Source: Pseudomonas sp. Fl4BN1 (lineage in GTDB: Bacteria > Pseudomonadota > Gammaproteobacteria > Pseudomonadales > Pseudomonadaceae). From it: a DNA stretch of 64,000 bases. The DNA is taken from positions 124,001 through 188,000 of the forward strand of contig NZ_JAAARM010000001.1 of NCBI RefSeq assembly GCF_009908285.1. Direction: 5' to 3'. Below, in pieces: positions 48,668 to 59,774 of this stretch; within the stretch, counting starts at the first letter, position 1, and each line of letters opens with the position of its first letter. Under the pieces are notes generated by a model. The model was not told the origin of the DNA. It ran no database searches and saw only the letters and a program-made list of their open reading frames with translations. The translations under genes were made by a program, and so were the position numbers.

Positions 48668-50476
48668 TCATACCCCGCGGTCCTCGGAGGGTTGCAGGTT
48701 CACCCCTGGTGCCCCGGCCCGCAGGCGCAGAGTGATCAGGGCCCCACCTTCGCGGTGGTTGGCAAACGACAGTTCACCCCCGAAGGCGCGCATCAGGGTG
48801 TCGCAGATCGCCAGGCCCAGCCCCAGTCCCTGGGTCCGCGTCTTGGTGGTGTAGAACGGCTCTCCGGCGCGTCCCAGGGCTTCCATGCAGAAGCCCGGGC
48901 CGTTATCGCGAATGTACAGATTGACGCCCGTGGCGGTGGATTCGGCACTCAGCCAGAGTTTACGCGGCGGGCCTTTTTCGGTCAGGGCGTCCAGGGCATT
49001 GGCCAGCAGGTTGCCCAGCACCTGGCGCAGGCGGGTTTCCCCGGCTTCTACCCACAGGGTGGCGGCCGGCAGGTCGCGGATCAGTTCCACTTCCATGGCC
49101 CGGCGACGTTTGGCCAGCAAGGCCAGGGCATCGTCCAGGGCCGGTTGCAGGGCGACGCTTTCCGGGGCGTGGTGATCGCGCCGGGCGAAGGCCCGCAGGT
49201 GGGCGATGATCGAGGCCATGCGTCCGGTCAGTTCGCTGATCAGCTTGAGGTTGCCCCGGGCGTCATCGGTGCGTTGGTGGTCGAGCAGTACTTCGGCGTT
49301 TTCCGCATAGCTGCGGATCGCCGCCAGGGGCTGGTTGAGTTCGTGGCTGATGCTCGCGGACATGGTGCCCAGGGCCGAGAGCTTGCCCGCCTGGACCAGG
49401 TTGTCCTGGGCGCGCACCAGTTCCTGCTGGGCGGTTTCACGCTCCAGCACTTCCTGTTTCAGGCGCCGGTTGAGGCTCTCCAGGTCGCTGGTCCGTTCGG
49501 CCACGCGCATTTCCAGCTCCCGGCGGGCCTTGGCTTCGAAGGCGATCCGCTCCAGATAGTGGCGGCGGCGTTGCATCATCAGTCCGAGCAGCAGCATCAG
49601 CACCAGTAGCGTCGCGGCGCCCACCGCCACCACAGTGCGCACCGGGCGATCGATCAGGGTGCGTGGGGCAAGAATACTGACACTCCAGCCCGTTTCCTCG
49701 ATCTGCTGGGTTTGGGTCAGCCAGGCATTGGGGTCGAGGTTCAGCGGCCGAGGATCGCGGGTTGGGTAGGGCTGGATGGCGACGATGGCCTGGCGCTCCT
49801 CTTCGCTCAGTGGGCGGGTCGAGCGAAAGCGCCATTCCGGGCGCGAGGTGAGGATCACCACGCCGTTGTGGTCGGTCATCAGCAGCTGTTCCGGGGTCTT
49901 GCCCCACAGGCTTTCGGTGTGGTCCAGGTCGACCTTGACCACCAGTACGCCGAGGATCTTTTCGCCATTGCGGACCGCGGCGGCGAAGAAGTAGCCGCGT
50001 TTGGCCGAGGTGGTGCCCAGGCCGAAGAAGCGCCCGAGGCGCCCGGCCATGGCTTCGCTGAAATAGGGGCGAAAGGAGAAGTTGCGGCCGACGAAACTGT
50101 CGTGCTTGTCCCAGTTTGAGGCCGCCAGGGTTTTGCCGCTGGTGTCCATCAGGTACATGACTTCGGCGCCGGTCTGGGCGCTGATGTTCTTCAACAGGCG
50201 GTTGGCGTTGCCCTGGCTCACGCCATCGTCCGGGGCGCCCAGTACCGAGCGCAGCGCCGGCAGGTCGCCAAGAATCTGCGGCAGTACTTCGTAGCGGTGC
50301 AGGGTGCCCAGCAGGTTGGCCACGTAGAGGTCGAGGGTCTGGCGGTTCTGGCTGGTCAGCTCGTTGCGGTAGTAGCGCTCGGCCAGGTGTTCCAGCGGCC
50401 ATAGCAACGGCGCCAGGCACAGCGCCAGCAAGGCCAGGCTGCGCCAGCGGGGACGACGGGGAAGGGGTGCAGTCAT
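48668..50476 (-). CDS. dctB: C4-dicarboxylate sensor kinase DctB
   Basis: Membrane histidine kinase of 602 residues. Helices at about 12-30 and 285-307 enclose a double-Cache-type periplasmic sensor (YLMDTSGKTLAASNWDKHDSFVGRNF and RGYFFAAAVRNGEKILGVLVVKVDLD segments). A coiled coil (about 310-365) leads to the HisKA helix with SISHELNQPLAAIRSY (His near 379) and the ATPase domain (NLLANALDAL, DNGPGF, GLGLAIC). It senses succinate-type acids and phosphorylates DctD. Confidence 0.93.
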   Translation of the reverse strand: MTAPLPRRPRWRSLALLALCLAPLLWPLEHLAERYYRNELTSQNRQTLDLYVANLLGTLHRYEVLPQILGDLPALRSVLGAPDDGVSQGNANRLLKNISAQTGAEVMYLMDTSGKTLAASNWDKHDSFVGRNFSFRPYFSEAMAGRLGRFFGLGTTSAKRGYFFAAAVRNGEKILGVLVVKVDLDHTESLWGKTPEQLLMTDHNGVVILTSRPEWRFRSTRPLSEEERQAIVAIQPYPTRDPRPLNLDPNAWLTQTQQIEETGWSVSILAPRTLIDRPVRTVVAVGAATLLVLMLLLGLMMQRRRHYLERIAFEAKARRELEMRVAERTSDLESLNRRLKQEVLERETAQQELVRAQDNLVQAGKLSALGTMSASISHELNQPLAAIRSYAENAEVLLDHQRTDDARGNLKLISELTGRMASIIAHLRAFARRDHHAPESVALQPALDDALALLAKRRRAMEVELIRDLPAATLWVEAGETRLRQVLGNLLANALDALTEKGPPRKLWLSAESTATGVNLYIRDNGPGFCMEALGRAGEPFYTTKTRTQGLGLGLAICDTLMRAFGGELSFANHREGGALITLRLRAGAPGVNLQPSEDRGV

Positions 50477-50523
50477 GGGAGCGGCGCCTATGGAGATAGA
50501 CGCATTATGCCAGTGTCATGCAC

Positions 50524-50549
50524 GAAAGCCCGCGGTCAGGCGGGCTTTC
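50524..50549 (-). terminator. Terminator after rmlD
   Basis: GAAAGCCCGC and GCGGGCTTTC form a perfect 10-bp stem with a six-base loop, between the end of the rml operon and the dctB start. The T tract is short, so some read-through into dctBD is possible. Confidence 0.7.
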
Positions 50550-50559
50550 GGACAAAGCC

Positions 50560-51441
50560 CTAGCCCTGCTCGGCAAGACACTCGCGCAGTGCGGTGTGCC
50601 AGTCCGGCTGGATGACTCCCCACTCCCGGGCCAGGCGGCTGCAGTCCAGGCGCGAGTTCAGTGGCCGGGGGGCCGGAGTCGGATAGGCGCTGGAAGGAAT
50701 GGCTTCGAGCACCGCACAGGGCTTGCCCATGGCCAGCAGTTGCTCGCCGATGGCTTGGGCGAAACCGAACCAGGACGTCTCGCCATTGGCCGTGAGGTGG
50801 TAAGTGCCCCAGGTGCCAGGCGCTCCAGCCCGCCAGCGTTCAATCAGCGCCCGGGTGCTGTTGGCGATGGTGCCGGCCCAGGTCGGTGCACCGATCTGGT
50901 CGGCCACTATCCGTAGCTCCGGTTTTTCCTGCAGCAGGCGCTGCATGGTCAGCAGGAAATTTTTGCCGTGGCTGGAATAGACCCAACTGGTGCGCAGGAT
51001 CAGGTGTTGTCCTTGCACCAGGTTGATGGCCCGCTCGCCGGCCAGCTTGCTCTCGCCGTAGACGCTCAGCGGATTGGGCTCGTCGTCCTCCACATAAGGC
51101 GACTCCTTGCTGCCATCGAACACATAGTCGGTGGAGTAGTGAATCAGCGGGACGCCCAGCTCGAAGGCTTCTTGGGCCAGGATCCCGGGGGCAACCGCGT
51201 TGATCGCAAAGGCCAGGTCAGGCTCGCTCTGGGCCTGGTCGACGGCCGTATGGGCGGCGGCGTTGATAATCAGGCCTGGGCGAATGGCCCGGACCTGCTG
51301 GCGGATTTGCTCCGGGTGACTCAGGTCCAACTGGTCACGGCCAAGCACTACCAACTCCCCCAGGTCGCCGAGCCGCTGCTGCAGTTCGCGGGAGACTTGG
51401 CCGTACTGGCCAATGATGAGCGTTTTCAGGGGAGTGTTCAT
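50560..51441 (-). CDS. rmlD: dTDP-4-dehydrorhamnose reductase
   Basis: Last step of dTDP-L-rhamnose synthesis, NADPH-dependent reduction (293 residues from ATG 51441, overlapping the rmlC stop by 4 bases). The nucleotide-binding start LIIGQYGQVSRELQQ, the YSTDYVFDGS stretch near residue 108 and the catalytic YGESKLAGE near 135 are all present. End product goes to lipopolysaccharide core/O-antigen or rhamnolipid-like products. Confidence 0.94.
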   Translation of the reverse strand: MNTPLKTLIIGQYGQVSRELQQRLGDLGELVVLGRDQLDLSHPEQIRQQVRAIRPGLIINAAAHTAVDQAQSEPDLAFAINAVAPGILAQEAFELGVPLIHYSTDYVFDGSKESPYVEDDEPNPLSVYGESKLAGERAINLVQGQHLILRTSWVYSSHGKNFLLTMQRLLQEKPELRIVADQIGAPTWAGTIANSTRALIERWRAGAPGTWGTYHLTANGETSWFGFAQAIGEQLLAMGKPCAVLEAIPSSAYPTPAPRPLNSRLDCSRLAREWGVIQPDWHTALRECLAEQG

Positions 51442-51983
51442 GGGAACAGGTCGGCTTCTTTCAGACTCTTGCCATTCTGGTCCTTGGTTGAGAGTGTTGG
51501 CAGTCCCTGCAACTGCCAATCGATAGCCAGAGTCTGGTCATCCCAGCGAATGCAACGCTCAGCGGATGGCGTGTAGTAATCGGTGGTTTTATAGAGGAAC
51601 TCGGCGAACTTGCTGAGCACCACAAAACCGTGGGCGAAGCCCTCTGGAATCCATAGTTGACGGTTGTTCTCCGCGGATAAGCGGACGCTGGCCCAGCGGC
51701 CGAAGTTAGGCGAGCTGCGGCGGATATCGACCGCCACGTCCAGCACGTCACCGGCAATGACTCGGACAAGTTTCCCTTGGGGGTGCTCGATCTGATAATG
51801 CAAGCCGCGCAAGACGTTCTTGGCTGAGCGTGAATGGTTGTCCTGGACAAACTGCTTGCTCAGGCCGGTGGCTTCTTCGAACGCCTTGGCATTGAAGCTT
51901 TCATAGAAAAAACCACGCTCGTCGCCAAAGACCTTGGGTTCGATAATGAGGACGCCAGGGAGTTCAGTCTGAATGACGTTCAT
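51438..51983 (-). CDS. rmlC: dTDP-4-dehydrorhamnose 3,5-epimerase
   Basis: Cupin-fold epimerase of 181 residues. Family markers: [13 protein letters not shown] near residue 19, [20 protein letters not shown] near 45-64 (catalytic His), [15 protein letters not shown] near 111 and [17 protein letters not shown] near 138. It overlaps rmlA and rmlD by 4 bases each. Confidence 0.95.
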   Translation of the reverse strand: MNVIQTELPGVLIIEPKVFGDERGFFYESFNAKAFEEATGLSKQFVQDNHSRSAKNVLRGLHYQIEHPQGKLVRVIAGDVLDVAVDIRRSSPNFGRWASVRLSAENNRQLWIPEGFAHGFVVLSKFAEFLYKTTDYYTPSAERCIRWDDQTLAIDWQLQGLPTLSTKDQNGKSLKEADLFP

Positions 51984-52855
51984 TGGGTCTCTCCGGCCAG
52001 AGTGAAGAGGTATTGGCCATAGCCGGTCTTGCCGAAGTAGGCAGCGCGCTCCAGCAGGTGCTCACGGCTGATCCAGCGATTCTCGTAGGCAATCTCTTCC
52101 AGGCAAGCGACCTTCAAACCTTGGCGGTGCTCGATGGTCTGCACATACTGAGAGGCCTCCAGCAGGCTGTCGTGGGTGCCGGTGTCGAGCCAGGCGAAAC
52201 CACGGCCAAAACGCTCCACATGCAGGTCACCGCGTTTGAGGTAGGCATTGTTGACGTCAGTGATCTCCAACTCGCCACGGGGGGAGGGCTTGACCTCCTT
52301 GGCGATCTGCAGCACATCGTTGTCGTAGAAGTACAGGCCGGTCACAGCGTAGCTGGACTTCGGGTTCTTGGGCTTCTCCTCGATGGACAGGGCACGGCCC
52401 TCGCTGTCGAAGTCGATGACCCCGAAGCGCTCCGGATCCTTGACCCAATAGCCGAACACGGTGGCGCCGGAGGTGCGCTTGGCGGCATCGCGCAGTTGTT
52501 CGCCGAAGTACTGGCCGTGAAAGATGTTGTCGCCGAGGATCAGGCACACCGGGTCATTGCCGATGAACGCTTCGCCAATCAGGAACGCCTGGGCCAGGCC
52601 GTCCGGCGAAGGCTGTTCGGCATAGCTGAAGCGCACCCCGAACTGGCTGCCGTCACCCAGCAGGTTGCGGTATTGCGGCAGGTCCTGAGGCGTGGAGATG
52701 ATCAGGATGTCCTGGATACCGGCCAGCATCAGGACCGAGATCGGATAGTAGATCATCGGTTTGTCGTAGATCGGCAGCAGCTGCTTGGAAACGCCGAGGG
52801 TGATGGGGTGCAGACGGGTACCGGAGCCGCCCGCCAGAACAATGCCTTTGATCAT
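51980..52855 (-). CDS. rmlA: Glucose-1-phosphate thymidylyltransferase
   Basis: Makes dTDP-glucose from glucose-1-phosphate and dTTP; 291 residues from ATG 52855, overlapping the rmlB stop (ATGA). Nucleotide-binding signature [16 protein letters not shown] near residues 4-19, [16 protein letters not shown] near 31 and the metal-site [12 protein letters not shown] near 105 are intact. Rhamnose feedback inhibition is usual for the family. Confidence 0.96.
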   Translation of the reverse strand: MIKGIVLAGGSGTRLHPITLGVSKQLLPIYDKPMIYYPISVLMLAGIQDILIISTPQDLPQYRNLLGDGSQFGVRFSYAEQPSPDGLAQAFLIGEAFIGNDPVCLILGDNIFHGQYFGEQLRDAAKRTSGATVFGYWVKDPERFGVIDFDSEGRALSIEEKPKNPKSSYAVTGLYFYDNDVLQIAKEVKPSPRGELEITDVNNAYLKRGDLHVERFGRGFAWLDTGTHDSLLEASQYVQTIEHRQGLKVACLEEIAYENRWISREHLLERAAYFGKTGYGQYLFTLAGETQ

Positions 52856-53934
52856 GCAATCATATCCTTGATGTTGGTGGAGCCCAGTCGTTCGCCTTGA
52901 TAGCTGCCATCCTGTACCCGGCCGCACCATTCCAGGTTTTCCAGGTACCACTGCACGGTCTTGCGCAGGCCGCTGGTGAAGGTTTCTTCCGGCACCCAGC
53001 CCAGCTCGCGTTCGATCTTGCCGGCATCGATGGCATAGCGCAGATCGTGGCCGGGACGGTCCTGAACGAAGGTGATCAGGTCGGCGTAATGTTCAACCCC
53101 CTGGGGTTTCTGCGGGGCGAGCTCTTCCAGCAGGCTGCAGATGCCCCGCACTACATCGATGTTCTTCTGCTCGTTATGGCCGCCGATGTTGTAGGTCTCG
53201 CCCACTACGCCTTCGGTCACTACCTTGAACAGGGCCCGGGCGTGATCTTCGACATACAGCCAGTCGCGAACCTGCAGGCCGTTGCCGTAGACCGGCAGCG
53301 GTTTACCAGCGAGGGCGTTGAGAATCACCAGTGGAATCAGCTTCTCGGGGAAATGGAACGGGCCATAGTTGTTGGAGCAGTTGGTGATCAGCACCGGTAG
53401 GCCATAGGTGCGCTGCCAGGCGCGGACCAGGTGGTCGGACGCGGCCTTGCTGGCGGAGTAGGGCGAGCTGGGTGCATAAGGCGTGGTTTCGGTGAACAGA
53501 TCATCGACGCCATGCAGGTCGCCGTAGACCTCATCGGTGGAGATGTGGTGGAAGCGGAAGGCGGTCTTTTCCGCTTCGGGCAGTTTATGCCAGTAGGCAC
53601 GGGTGGCCTCCAGCAGGCTGTAGGTGCCGACGATATTGGTCTGGATGAAATCGGCCGGCCCGTCGATGGAGCGGTCGACATGGGACTCGGCTGCCAGGTG
53701 CATGATCGCATGGGGCTGGAAGCGTGCCAGCACGGCGCTGACGGTGGCCTGGTCGACGATGTCGGCCTGGACGAATTCGTAGCGGCTGTTGCTGGCGATA
53801 CTGTGCAGTGACTCCAGATTGCCGGCGTAGGTCAGCTTGTCCAGATTGAGCACTTCGTGTTCCGTGTGCTCAATCAAGTGGCGGATCAGGGCCGAACCAA
53901 TAAAACCGGCTCCGCCGGTGACGAGAATGCGCAT
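52852..53934 (-). CDS. rmlB: dTDP-glucose 4,6-dehydratase
   Basis: Extended SDR enzyme of 360 residues, first gene of rmlBACD. NAD motif [14 protein letters not shown] near residue 6, active-site [11 protein letters not shown] near 133 and catalytic [11 protein letters not shown] near 167. The gene order B-A-C-D differs from the B-D-A-C order I recall for P. aeruginosa. A 240-base gap separates it from the divergent aminotransferase gene. Confidence 0.96.
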   Translation of the reverse strand: MRILVTGGAGFIGSALIRHLIEHTEHEVLNLDKLTYAGNLESLHSIASNSRYEFVQADIVDQATVSAVLARFQPHAIMHLAAESHVDRSIDGPADFIQTNIVGTYSLLEATRAYWHKLPEAEKTAFRFHHISTDEVYGDLHGVDDLFTETTPYAPSSPYSASKAASDHLVRAWQRTYGLPVLITNCSNNYGPFHFPEKLIPLVILNALAGKPLPVYGNGLQVRDWLYVEDHARALFKVVTEGVVGETYNIGGHNEQKNIDVVRGICSLLEELAPQKPQGVEHYADLITFVQDRPGHDLRYAIDAGKIERELGWVPEETFTSGLRKTVQWYLENLEWCGRVQDGSYQGERLGSTNIKDMIA

Positions 53935-54177
53935 GTGAGGTGGCCTGTATCCTTAAAACGGTCATTTACTACAACCAATGCAGCATAGCTTGTCGGCACG
54001 GCGCTTGCGGTGCAATAGGGACTGCAGAGCGATTTGTCCGAGAAGTGTGTGGAATGTTGGTGGGGAACCGTTCACGACCTGCTGGAGTTCTTTGGGTCGG
54101 TCACCTTTCGAGGGGGTTGCGTATCGCCTTGCGCAGTGGCGATATAAGCGGCCAATAACAGTTCCAGGGGTCGTTGT

Positions 54178-57093
54178 ATGTTGCTCGCCACCTTGATCCA
54201 CCGTGCCAGCCTGCCCAGTCCACAGGTCACTGCGCAGCAAGCGCTGGAGATACTGGAAACCCATTACGGCCTGCACGCCACCGTGCATTCCCTGGGTAGC
54301 CAGCAGGATCTCAACTTTCGTGTCGACAGCCCCCAGGGACGTTTTGTCCTGAAAATCTGTCGAGGTGATTACTCCACCCTGGAATTGCAGGCACAGCACG
54401 CAGGCCTCAAGCACCTGCAGCACTGCGCAGTGCGGGTGCCCAAGGTCATTGCGGCGAAAAGCGGTGCGGACCTGCTGTCCCTGGAAATTGCCGGGCAAGC
54501 GCTGCACGTACGCTTGCTGGACTATATAGACGGGCGCTCGCTGACTCACCTGCCACACCTGGGGCCGGAGTTGGCGGCGAGCCTGGGCCGACTCTGCGGG
54601 CAGATGGACCGAGCCCTGGAGGATTTCCAGCACCCGGGCCTCGAGCGCACCCTGCAATGGGATGCTCGCCATGCCCCCGCGCTAATCGAGCATTTGCTTG
54701 CGGTGGTCGAGGACCCGCAGCAACAGGCCCTGATCGCCACGGCCGCGCAACACGCCGAGCGCCGTTTGCAGCCGCTGCTGGAGCGGTTGCCGGTGCAGGC
54801 GATCCATATGGATATTACCGATGACAACGTGGTCTGCCAGCGGGATGCGGCGCGCCATTGGCAATTGCAGGGCGTCATCGATTTCGGCGACCTGATCCGC
54901 ACCTGGCGTGTCACCGATCTGTCGGTAACCTGCGCTGCATTGCTACATCACGTCGAAGGCGATCCGCTGCGCATCCTGCCGGCGATCCAGGCCTACCATC
55001 AGGTGAACCCGTTGCAACCTGCGGAGCTGGCGGCGCTCTGGCCATTGATCGTGACCCGGGCCGCGGTACTGGTGCTCAGTGGCGAGCAGCAGGTCAGCAT
55101 CGATCCTGGCAACGAGTACTCGCGCGCCAATCTGACTCATGAATGGGAGATCTTCCGGGTCGCCAACTCCGTGGCGTTCGAACTGATGGAGGCGGCAATC
55201 CTCAGCGCCGTCGGGCAGTCACTGCCGGCCATCGGCAGTGAAGGCTTCGCTCCGTTGTTGCCAAGCCTGGTGGGCCGCGAGTTTGCCCTGATCGACCTGG
55301 GAGTGCTCAGCCCCCACTTCGAAGCCGGTAACTGGGAGCAGCCCGGGATCGACGATCGTTTGCTGGCTGAGGCCGGTGCCACCCATGACCTGGCTGCCAG
55401 CCGCTACGGCCAATACCGTTTGTCGCGCACCTGCCCGGACAGTGCGCTGGAGCCGGAAACCTGCCCTCTGCATGTCCAGTTGCAAGTACCGGCGGGTACC
55501 GCGGTAGAGGCGCCGTTTGCCGGGGTCCTGCACCGGGCCGAGAATGGCCTGTTACGTCTGGATGGCCCGGCATTGAGTATGCACCTGTGGGGCGTCGATC
55601 CCTCGCTGCGAGCCGGCGCCGCCCTGGTCAAGGGGCAGGTGCTGGGTGAAGTGGCGGCCGACGGCCGGCTCAAGGTGCAGTTGTGTCGAGTTGCCGAGCT
55701 TGATCCACCCCTGTTCTGCACGCCTTCCCGGGCCCCGGCCTGGCAGGCCTTGTGCCCCTCTCCGGCGGCGCTGCTGGGACTGGCCTGCGATGCCGAGCAG
55801 GAGTTGGATCCACAGGCTCTGCTGGAGCGTCGTGATGCCAGCTTTGCCCGCTCGCAAAAGCACTATTACGTCGACCCGCCACGGATCGAGCGGGGCTGGC
55901 GCAATCACCTGATCGACATGCAGGGGCGTTCCTACCTGGACATGCTCAACAATGTCGCGGTGCTGGGGCATGGTCATCCGCGCATGGCTGCCGAGGCCGC
56001 GCGCCAGTGGTCGCTGCTCAACACCAACTCGCGCTTTCACTATGCAGCCATCGCCGAGTTTTCCGAGCGCTTGCTGGCCCTGGCGCCGGACTCCATGGAC
56101 CGGGTATTCCTGGTCAACAGCGGCACCGAGGCCAATGACCTGGCGATTCGCCTGGCCTGGGCCTACAGCGGCGGGCGCGACACGCTCAGCGTGCTGGAGG
56201 CCTATCACGGCTGGTCGGTGGCGGCCGATGCGATCTCCACCTCCATTGCCGACAATCCCCAGGCCCTCACCAGCCGCCCGGACTGGGTGCACCCGGTGAC
56301 GGCGCCCAACACTTATCGTGGCGAGTTCCGCGGGCTGGACAGCACCCCGCAGTACCTGCGCAGCGTCGATCAGCAACTGCACAAGCTGGATGCGCAGGGC
56401 CGCCAGTTGGCCGGTTTCATCTGCGAGCCTGTGTATGGCAATGCCGGGGGTATTTCGCTGCCACCGGGCTACCTGAGCGAGGTTTATGCCCGGGTCCGGG
56501 CCCGTGGCGGTGTGTGTATCGCCGATGAGATCCAGGTGGGCTACGGGCGCATGGGCAAGTTCTTCTGGGGGTTCGAAGAGCAGGGCGTGGTGCCGGACAT
56601 CATCACCATGGCCAAGGGCATGGGCAACGGCCAGCCCCTGGGCGCAGTGATCACCCGGCGCGAAATTGCCGAGGCGTTGGAGGCCGAGGGCTACTTCTTC
56701 TCTTCATCAGGCGGCAGCCCGGTCAGTTGTCGCATCGGCATTGCGGTGCTGGATGTGATGCAGGAAGAGCGGCTCTGGGAAAACGCCCAGGTAGTCGGCG
56801 AGCACTTCAAGCAGCGCTTGGAGGCACTCAAGGATGTTCACCCGCTGGTAGGCGCGGTGCACGGTTCCGGTTTCTACCTGGGGCTGGAGTTGATCCGTAA
56901 TCATCAGACCCTGGAGCCGGCCACCGAGGAAACCACCCTGCTGTGCGATCGCCTGCGGCAGCTGGGTATTTTCATGCAGCCCACTGGCGATCACCTGAAC
57001 ATCCTCAAGATCAAGCCGCCGATGGTCACCACCCGACAGAGCGTGGACTTCTTCGTCGACATGCTGTCGAAGGTACTGGGCGAAGATCTCTAG
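54178..57093 (+). CDS. Three-domain protein: APH-type kinase, M23-like domain, class III aminotransferase
   Basis: Large enzyme of 971 residues. N-terminal aminoglycoside-phosphotransferase-like kinase (about 30-320) with the catalytic loop IHMDITDDNVV near 208 and metal-binding VIDFGD near 236. Middle region (about 415-510) resembles the M23/lysostaphin beta domain (VEAPFAGVLHRAENG, LWGVDPSLRAGAALVKGQVLG) but shows no full zinc site. C-terminal class III PLP aminotransferase (about 545-965) with the Schiff-base Lys in ITMAKGMGNGQPLG near 810. Relatives annotated as AGXT2L/phospho-lyase-like enzymes suggest the kinase makes a phosphorylated amino alcohol that the PLP domain transforms; substrate here is unknown. 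aguBA follows. Confidence 0.88.
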   Translation: MLLATLIHRASLPSPQVTAQQALEILETHYGLHATVHSLGSQQDLNFRVDSPQGRFVLKICRGDYSTLELQAQHAGLKHLQHCAVRVPKVIAAKSGADLLSLEIAGQALHVRLLDYIDGRSLTHLPHLGPELAASLGRLCGQMDRALEDFQHPGLERTLQWDARHAPALIEHLLAVVEDPQQQALIATAAQHAERRLQPLLERLPVQAIHMDITDDNVVCQRDAARHWQLQGVIDFGDLIRTWRVTDLSVTCAALLHHVEGDPLRILPAIQAYHQVNPLQPAELAALWPLIVTRAAVLVLSGEQQVSIDPGNEYSRANLTHEWEIFRVANSVAFELMEAAILSAVGQSLPAIGSEGFAPLLPSLVGREFALIDLGVLSPHFEAGNWEQPGIDDRLLAEAGATHDLAASRYGQYRLSRTCPDSALEPETCPLHVQLQVPAGTAVEAPFAGVLHRAENGLLRLDGPALSMHLWGVDPSLRAGAALVKGQVLGEVAADGRLKVQLCRVAELDPPLFCTPSRAPAWQALCPSPAALLGLACDAEQELDPQALLERRDASFARSQKHYYVDPPRIERGWRNHLIDMQGRSYLDMLNNVAVLGHGHPRMAAEAARQWSLLNTNSRFHYAAIAEFSERLLALAPDSMDRVFLVNSGTEANDLAIRLAWAYSGGRDTLSVLEAYHGWSVAADAISTSIADNPQALTSRPDWVHPVTAPNTYRGEFRGLDSTPQYLRSVDQQLHKLDAQGRQLAGFICEPVYGNAGGISLPPGYLSEVYARVRARGGVCIADEIQVGYGRMGKFFWGFEEQGVVPDIITMAKGMGNGQPLGAVITRREIAEALEAEGYFFSSSGGSPVSCRIGIAVLDVMQEERLWENAQVVGEHFKQRLEALKDVHPLVGAVHGSGFYLGLELIRNHQTLEPATEETTLLCDRLRQLGIFMQPTGDHLNILKIKPPMVTTRQSVDFFVDMLSKVLGEDL

Positions 57094-57109
57094 GCGCGGG
57101 CCTTGGGTC

Positions 57110-57137
57110 CCCATTAGCCGGTGAGCCGGCTAATGGG
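57110..57137 (+). terminator. Perfect 12-bp hairpin after the three-domain gene
   Basis: CCCATTAGCCGG-TGAG-CCGGCTAATGGG folds perfectly 17 bases after the stop. It has no T run of its own; the T-rich hairpin ten bases on may finish termination. Confidence 0.65.
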
Positions 57138-57147
57138 TTGCATAATC

Positions 57148-57170
57148 CCGATGGTTATCGGTCTTTTTTT
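57148..57170 (+). terminator. Hairpin with T run, also a candidate operator copy
   Basis: CCGAT-GGTT-ATCGG followed by TCTTTTTTT is a short intrinsic-terminator shape. A related sequence, TCGATATTTATCGG, recurs at 57210-57223 before aguB, so this could instead be one of a pair of protein-binding sites. Confidence 0.55.
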
Positions 57171-57319
57171 GGTTGTTTTACTAAATATGTATTTTTTAAG
57201 CTTCTAAAGTCGATATTTATCGGATATAAATTGGCCGTTGTCGGGTAGGGTCCTACCGTGCCCGGCTCTTTTCCGATCCGTTGTCATCGACCGCTGCGCA
57301 TTTGCCCAGGAGTTGCTCC

Positions 57320-58198
<879 letters not shown>

Positions 58199-58203
58199 AC
58201 ACT

Positions 58204-59310
58204 ATGAGCACTTTGCACAGCACGCCTCGCGCCGACGGTTTCTACATGCCGGCTGAATGGGCAACGCAGACCCAGACCTGGATGATCTGGCCCGAGCGCC
58301 CGGACAACTGGCGCCTGGGTGGCAAGCCGGCCCAAGCCGCTCACGCCGCAGTGGCCAAGGCCATTGCACGCTTTGAACCGGTGACCGTGGCAGTCTCTGC
58401 GGCCCAGTATGAAAACGCCCGGGTCCGCCTGGACGTGGCCAATATCCGGGTCGTCGAGATGTCCAGCGACGACGCCTGGGTGCGTGACACCGGTCCGACC
58501 TTCGTCATCAATGACAGCGGCGAAGTGCGCGGCGTGCACTGGGGCTTCAATTCCTGGGGCGGTTTCGAAGGCGGACTGTATTCGCCCTGGAACCGTGACG
58601 AACAGGTGGCCAGCAAAGTGTTGGAGATCGAGCGTTGCCAGGAATACCGCACCGAGGGCTTCGTGCTTGAAGGCGGCTCGATTCATGTCGATGGCGAAGG
58701 CACCCTGATCACCACCGAGGAGTGCCTGCTCAACCACAACCGCAACCCGCACCTGTCCCGCGAGCAGATCGAGGCGGTGCTGCGTGAACAACTGGCGGTG
58801 GAGCAGATCGTCTGGCTGCCGGACGGCCTGTATAACGACGAAACCGACGGGCATGTGGATAACTTCTGTTGCTACGTGCGCCCGGGTGAAGTGTTGCTGG
58901 CCTGGACCGATGATCCACAGGACCCGAACTACCCCCGCTGCCAGGCGGCCATGCAGGTATTGGAAAATACCCGTGACGCCAAGGGCCGCACTTTCAAAGT
59001 GCACAAGATGCCGATTCCCGGGCCGCTGTACGCCACCGAAGAGGAGTGTGCCGGTGTCGACGCGGTGGACGGTACCCAGGAGCGCAACCCTTCGGTACGT
59101 CTGGCGGGTTCCTACGTGAACTTCCTGATCGTCAATGGCGGGATCATCGCGCCGAGTTTCGACGACCCGATGGACGCCCAGGCCAAGGCCATCCTGCAGG
59201 CGCTGTTCCCTGAACACGAAGTGGTGATGGTGCCGGGGCGTGAACTGTTACTGGGGGGCGGGAATATCCATTGCCTTACTCAACAACAGCCTGCACCGCG
59301 GCGGGTTTGA
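58204..59310 (+). CDS. aguA: Agmatine deiminase
   Basis: Guanidine-modifying-fold hydrolase (368 residues) that turns agmatine into N-carbamoylputrescine and ammonia. Visible: substrate Asp/Trp region [13 protein letters not shown] near residues 90-102, DGHVDNFC near 217 with the catalytic His, and the nucleophile Cys in [11 protein letters not shown] near 357. Followed by an intrinsic terminator. Confidence 0.95.
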   Translation: MSTLHSTPRADGFYMPAEWATQTQTWMIWPERPDNWRLGGKPAQAAHAAVAKAIARFEPVTVAVSAAQYENARVRLDVANIRVVEMSSDDAWVRDTGPTFVINDSGEVRGVHWGFNSWGGFEGGLYSPWNRDEQVASKVLEIERCQEYRTEGFVLEGGSIHVDGEGTLITTEECLLNHNRNPHLSREQIEAVLREQLAVEQIVWLPDGLYNDETDGHVDNFCCYVRPGEVLLAWTDDPQDPNYPRCQAAMQVLENTRDAKGRTFKVHKMPIPGPLYATEEECAGVDAVDGTQERNPSVRLAGSYVNFLIVNGGIIAPSFDDPMDAQAKAILQALFPEHEVVMVPGRELLLGGGNIHCLTQQQPAPRRV

Positions 59311-59381
59311 GTGCCGTTGTAACAGAAATTGTCGATTGTTTGAGACAGGTGAGCCGACGCCAGCGTTGACACCACTCAACG

Positions 59382-59413
59382 AGCCCGCAGCCCAGAAGGT
59401 CTGCGGGCTTTTT
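59382..59413 (+). terminator. Terminator of aguBA
   Basis: AGCCCGCAG (59382-59390) pairs with CTGCGGGCT (59401-59409) across a ten-base loop and is followed by five T. Confidence 0.88.
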
Positions 59414-59556
59414 CATGCTTGTCTGTTGGCGCGCTGGATACATTGGCACAGCTTTTGTATCTGTTCTGGGGTGATTCTGAGACATGTGGAACTCTGTTGT
59501 TCTGTCATAAACCTTGGATAAGTTAGGCCGCTCAGGAACCAGGAGAGAGCGCTGGA

Positions 59557-59757
59557 ATGAATAGTGTCAGCGAGCGGGTAGCGCATCCCTTGGCAGTCAA
59601 TAACCAGTCGCTGCAGGTTCTGGTGCAATGGTTGAAGTCCAATGGAACGCGTCAGATCAGGGAACCTGATCCGCGCCGGATCATCATTGAGCGTTACCCC
59701 GCTGGATTGCTCAGCGAGGCGGAACTGCAAGCATTGTGGGATGTGGTGAAAGGATAG
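59557..59757 (+). CDS. Small hypothetical protein (66 residues)
   Basis: Unrecognised small soluble protein, MNSVSERVAHPLAVNN... ending LLSEAELQALWDVVKG. AGGAGAG lies about 11 bases upstream of the ATG, and a strong terminator follows the stop, so it is a monocistronic unit. The pattern of basic middle (IREPDPRRIIIERYP) and acidic amphipathic C-terminal helix suggests a small folded protein. No function proposed. Confidence 0.6.
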   Translation: MNSVSERVAHPLAVNNQSLQVLVQWLKSNGTRQIREPDPRRIIIERYPAGLLSEAELQALWDVVKG

Positions 59758-59774
59758 AAAGACAACGGATTGTT

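Noticed and set aside
57281..57319. Longer N-terminus for aguB beginning at 57281
   Set aside because: CAGGAG directly before ATG 57320 and the standard 292-residue length favour the shorter form.
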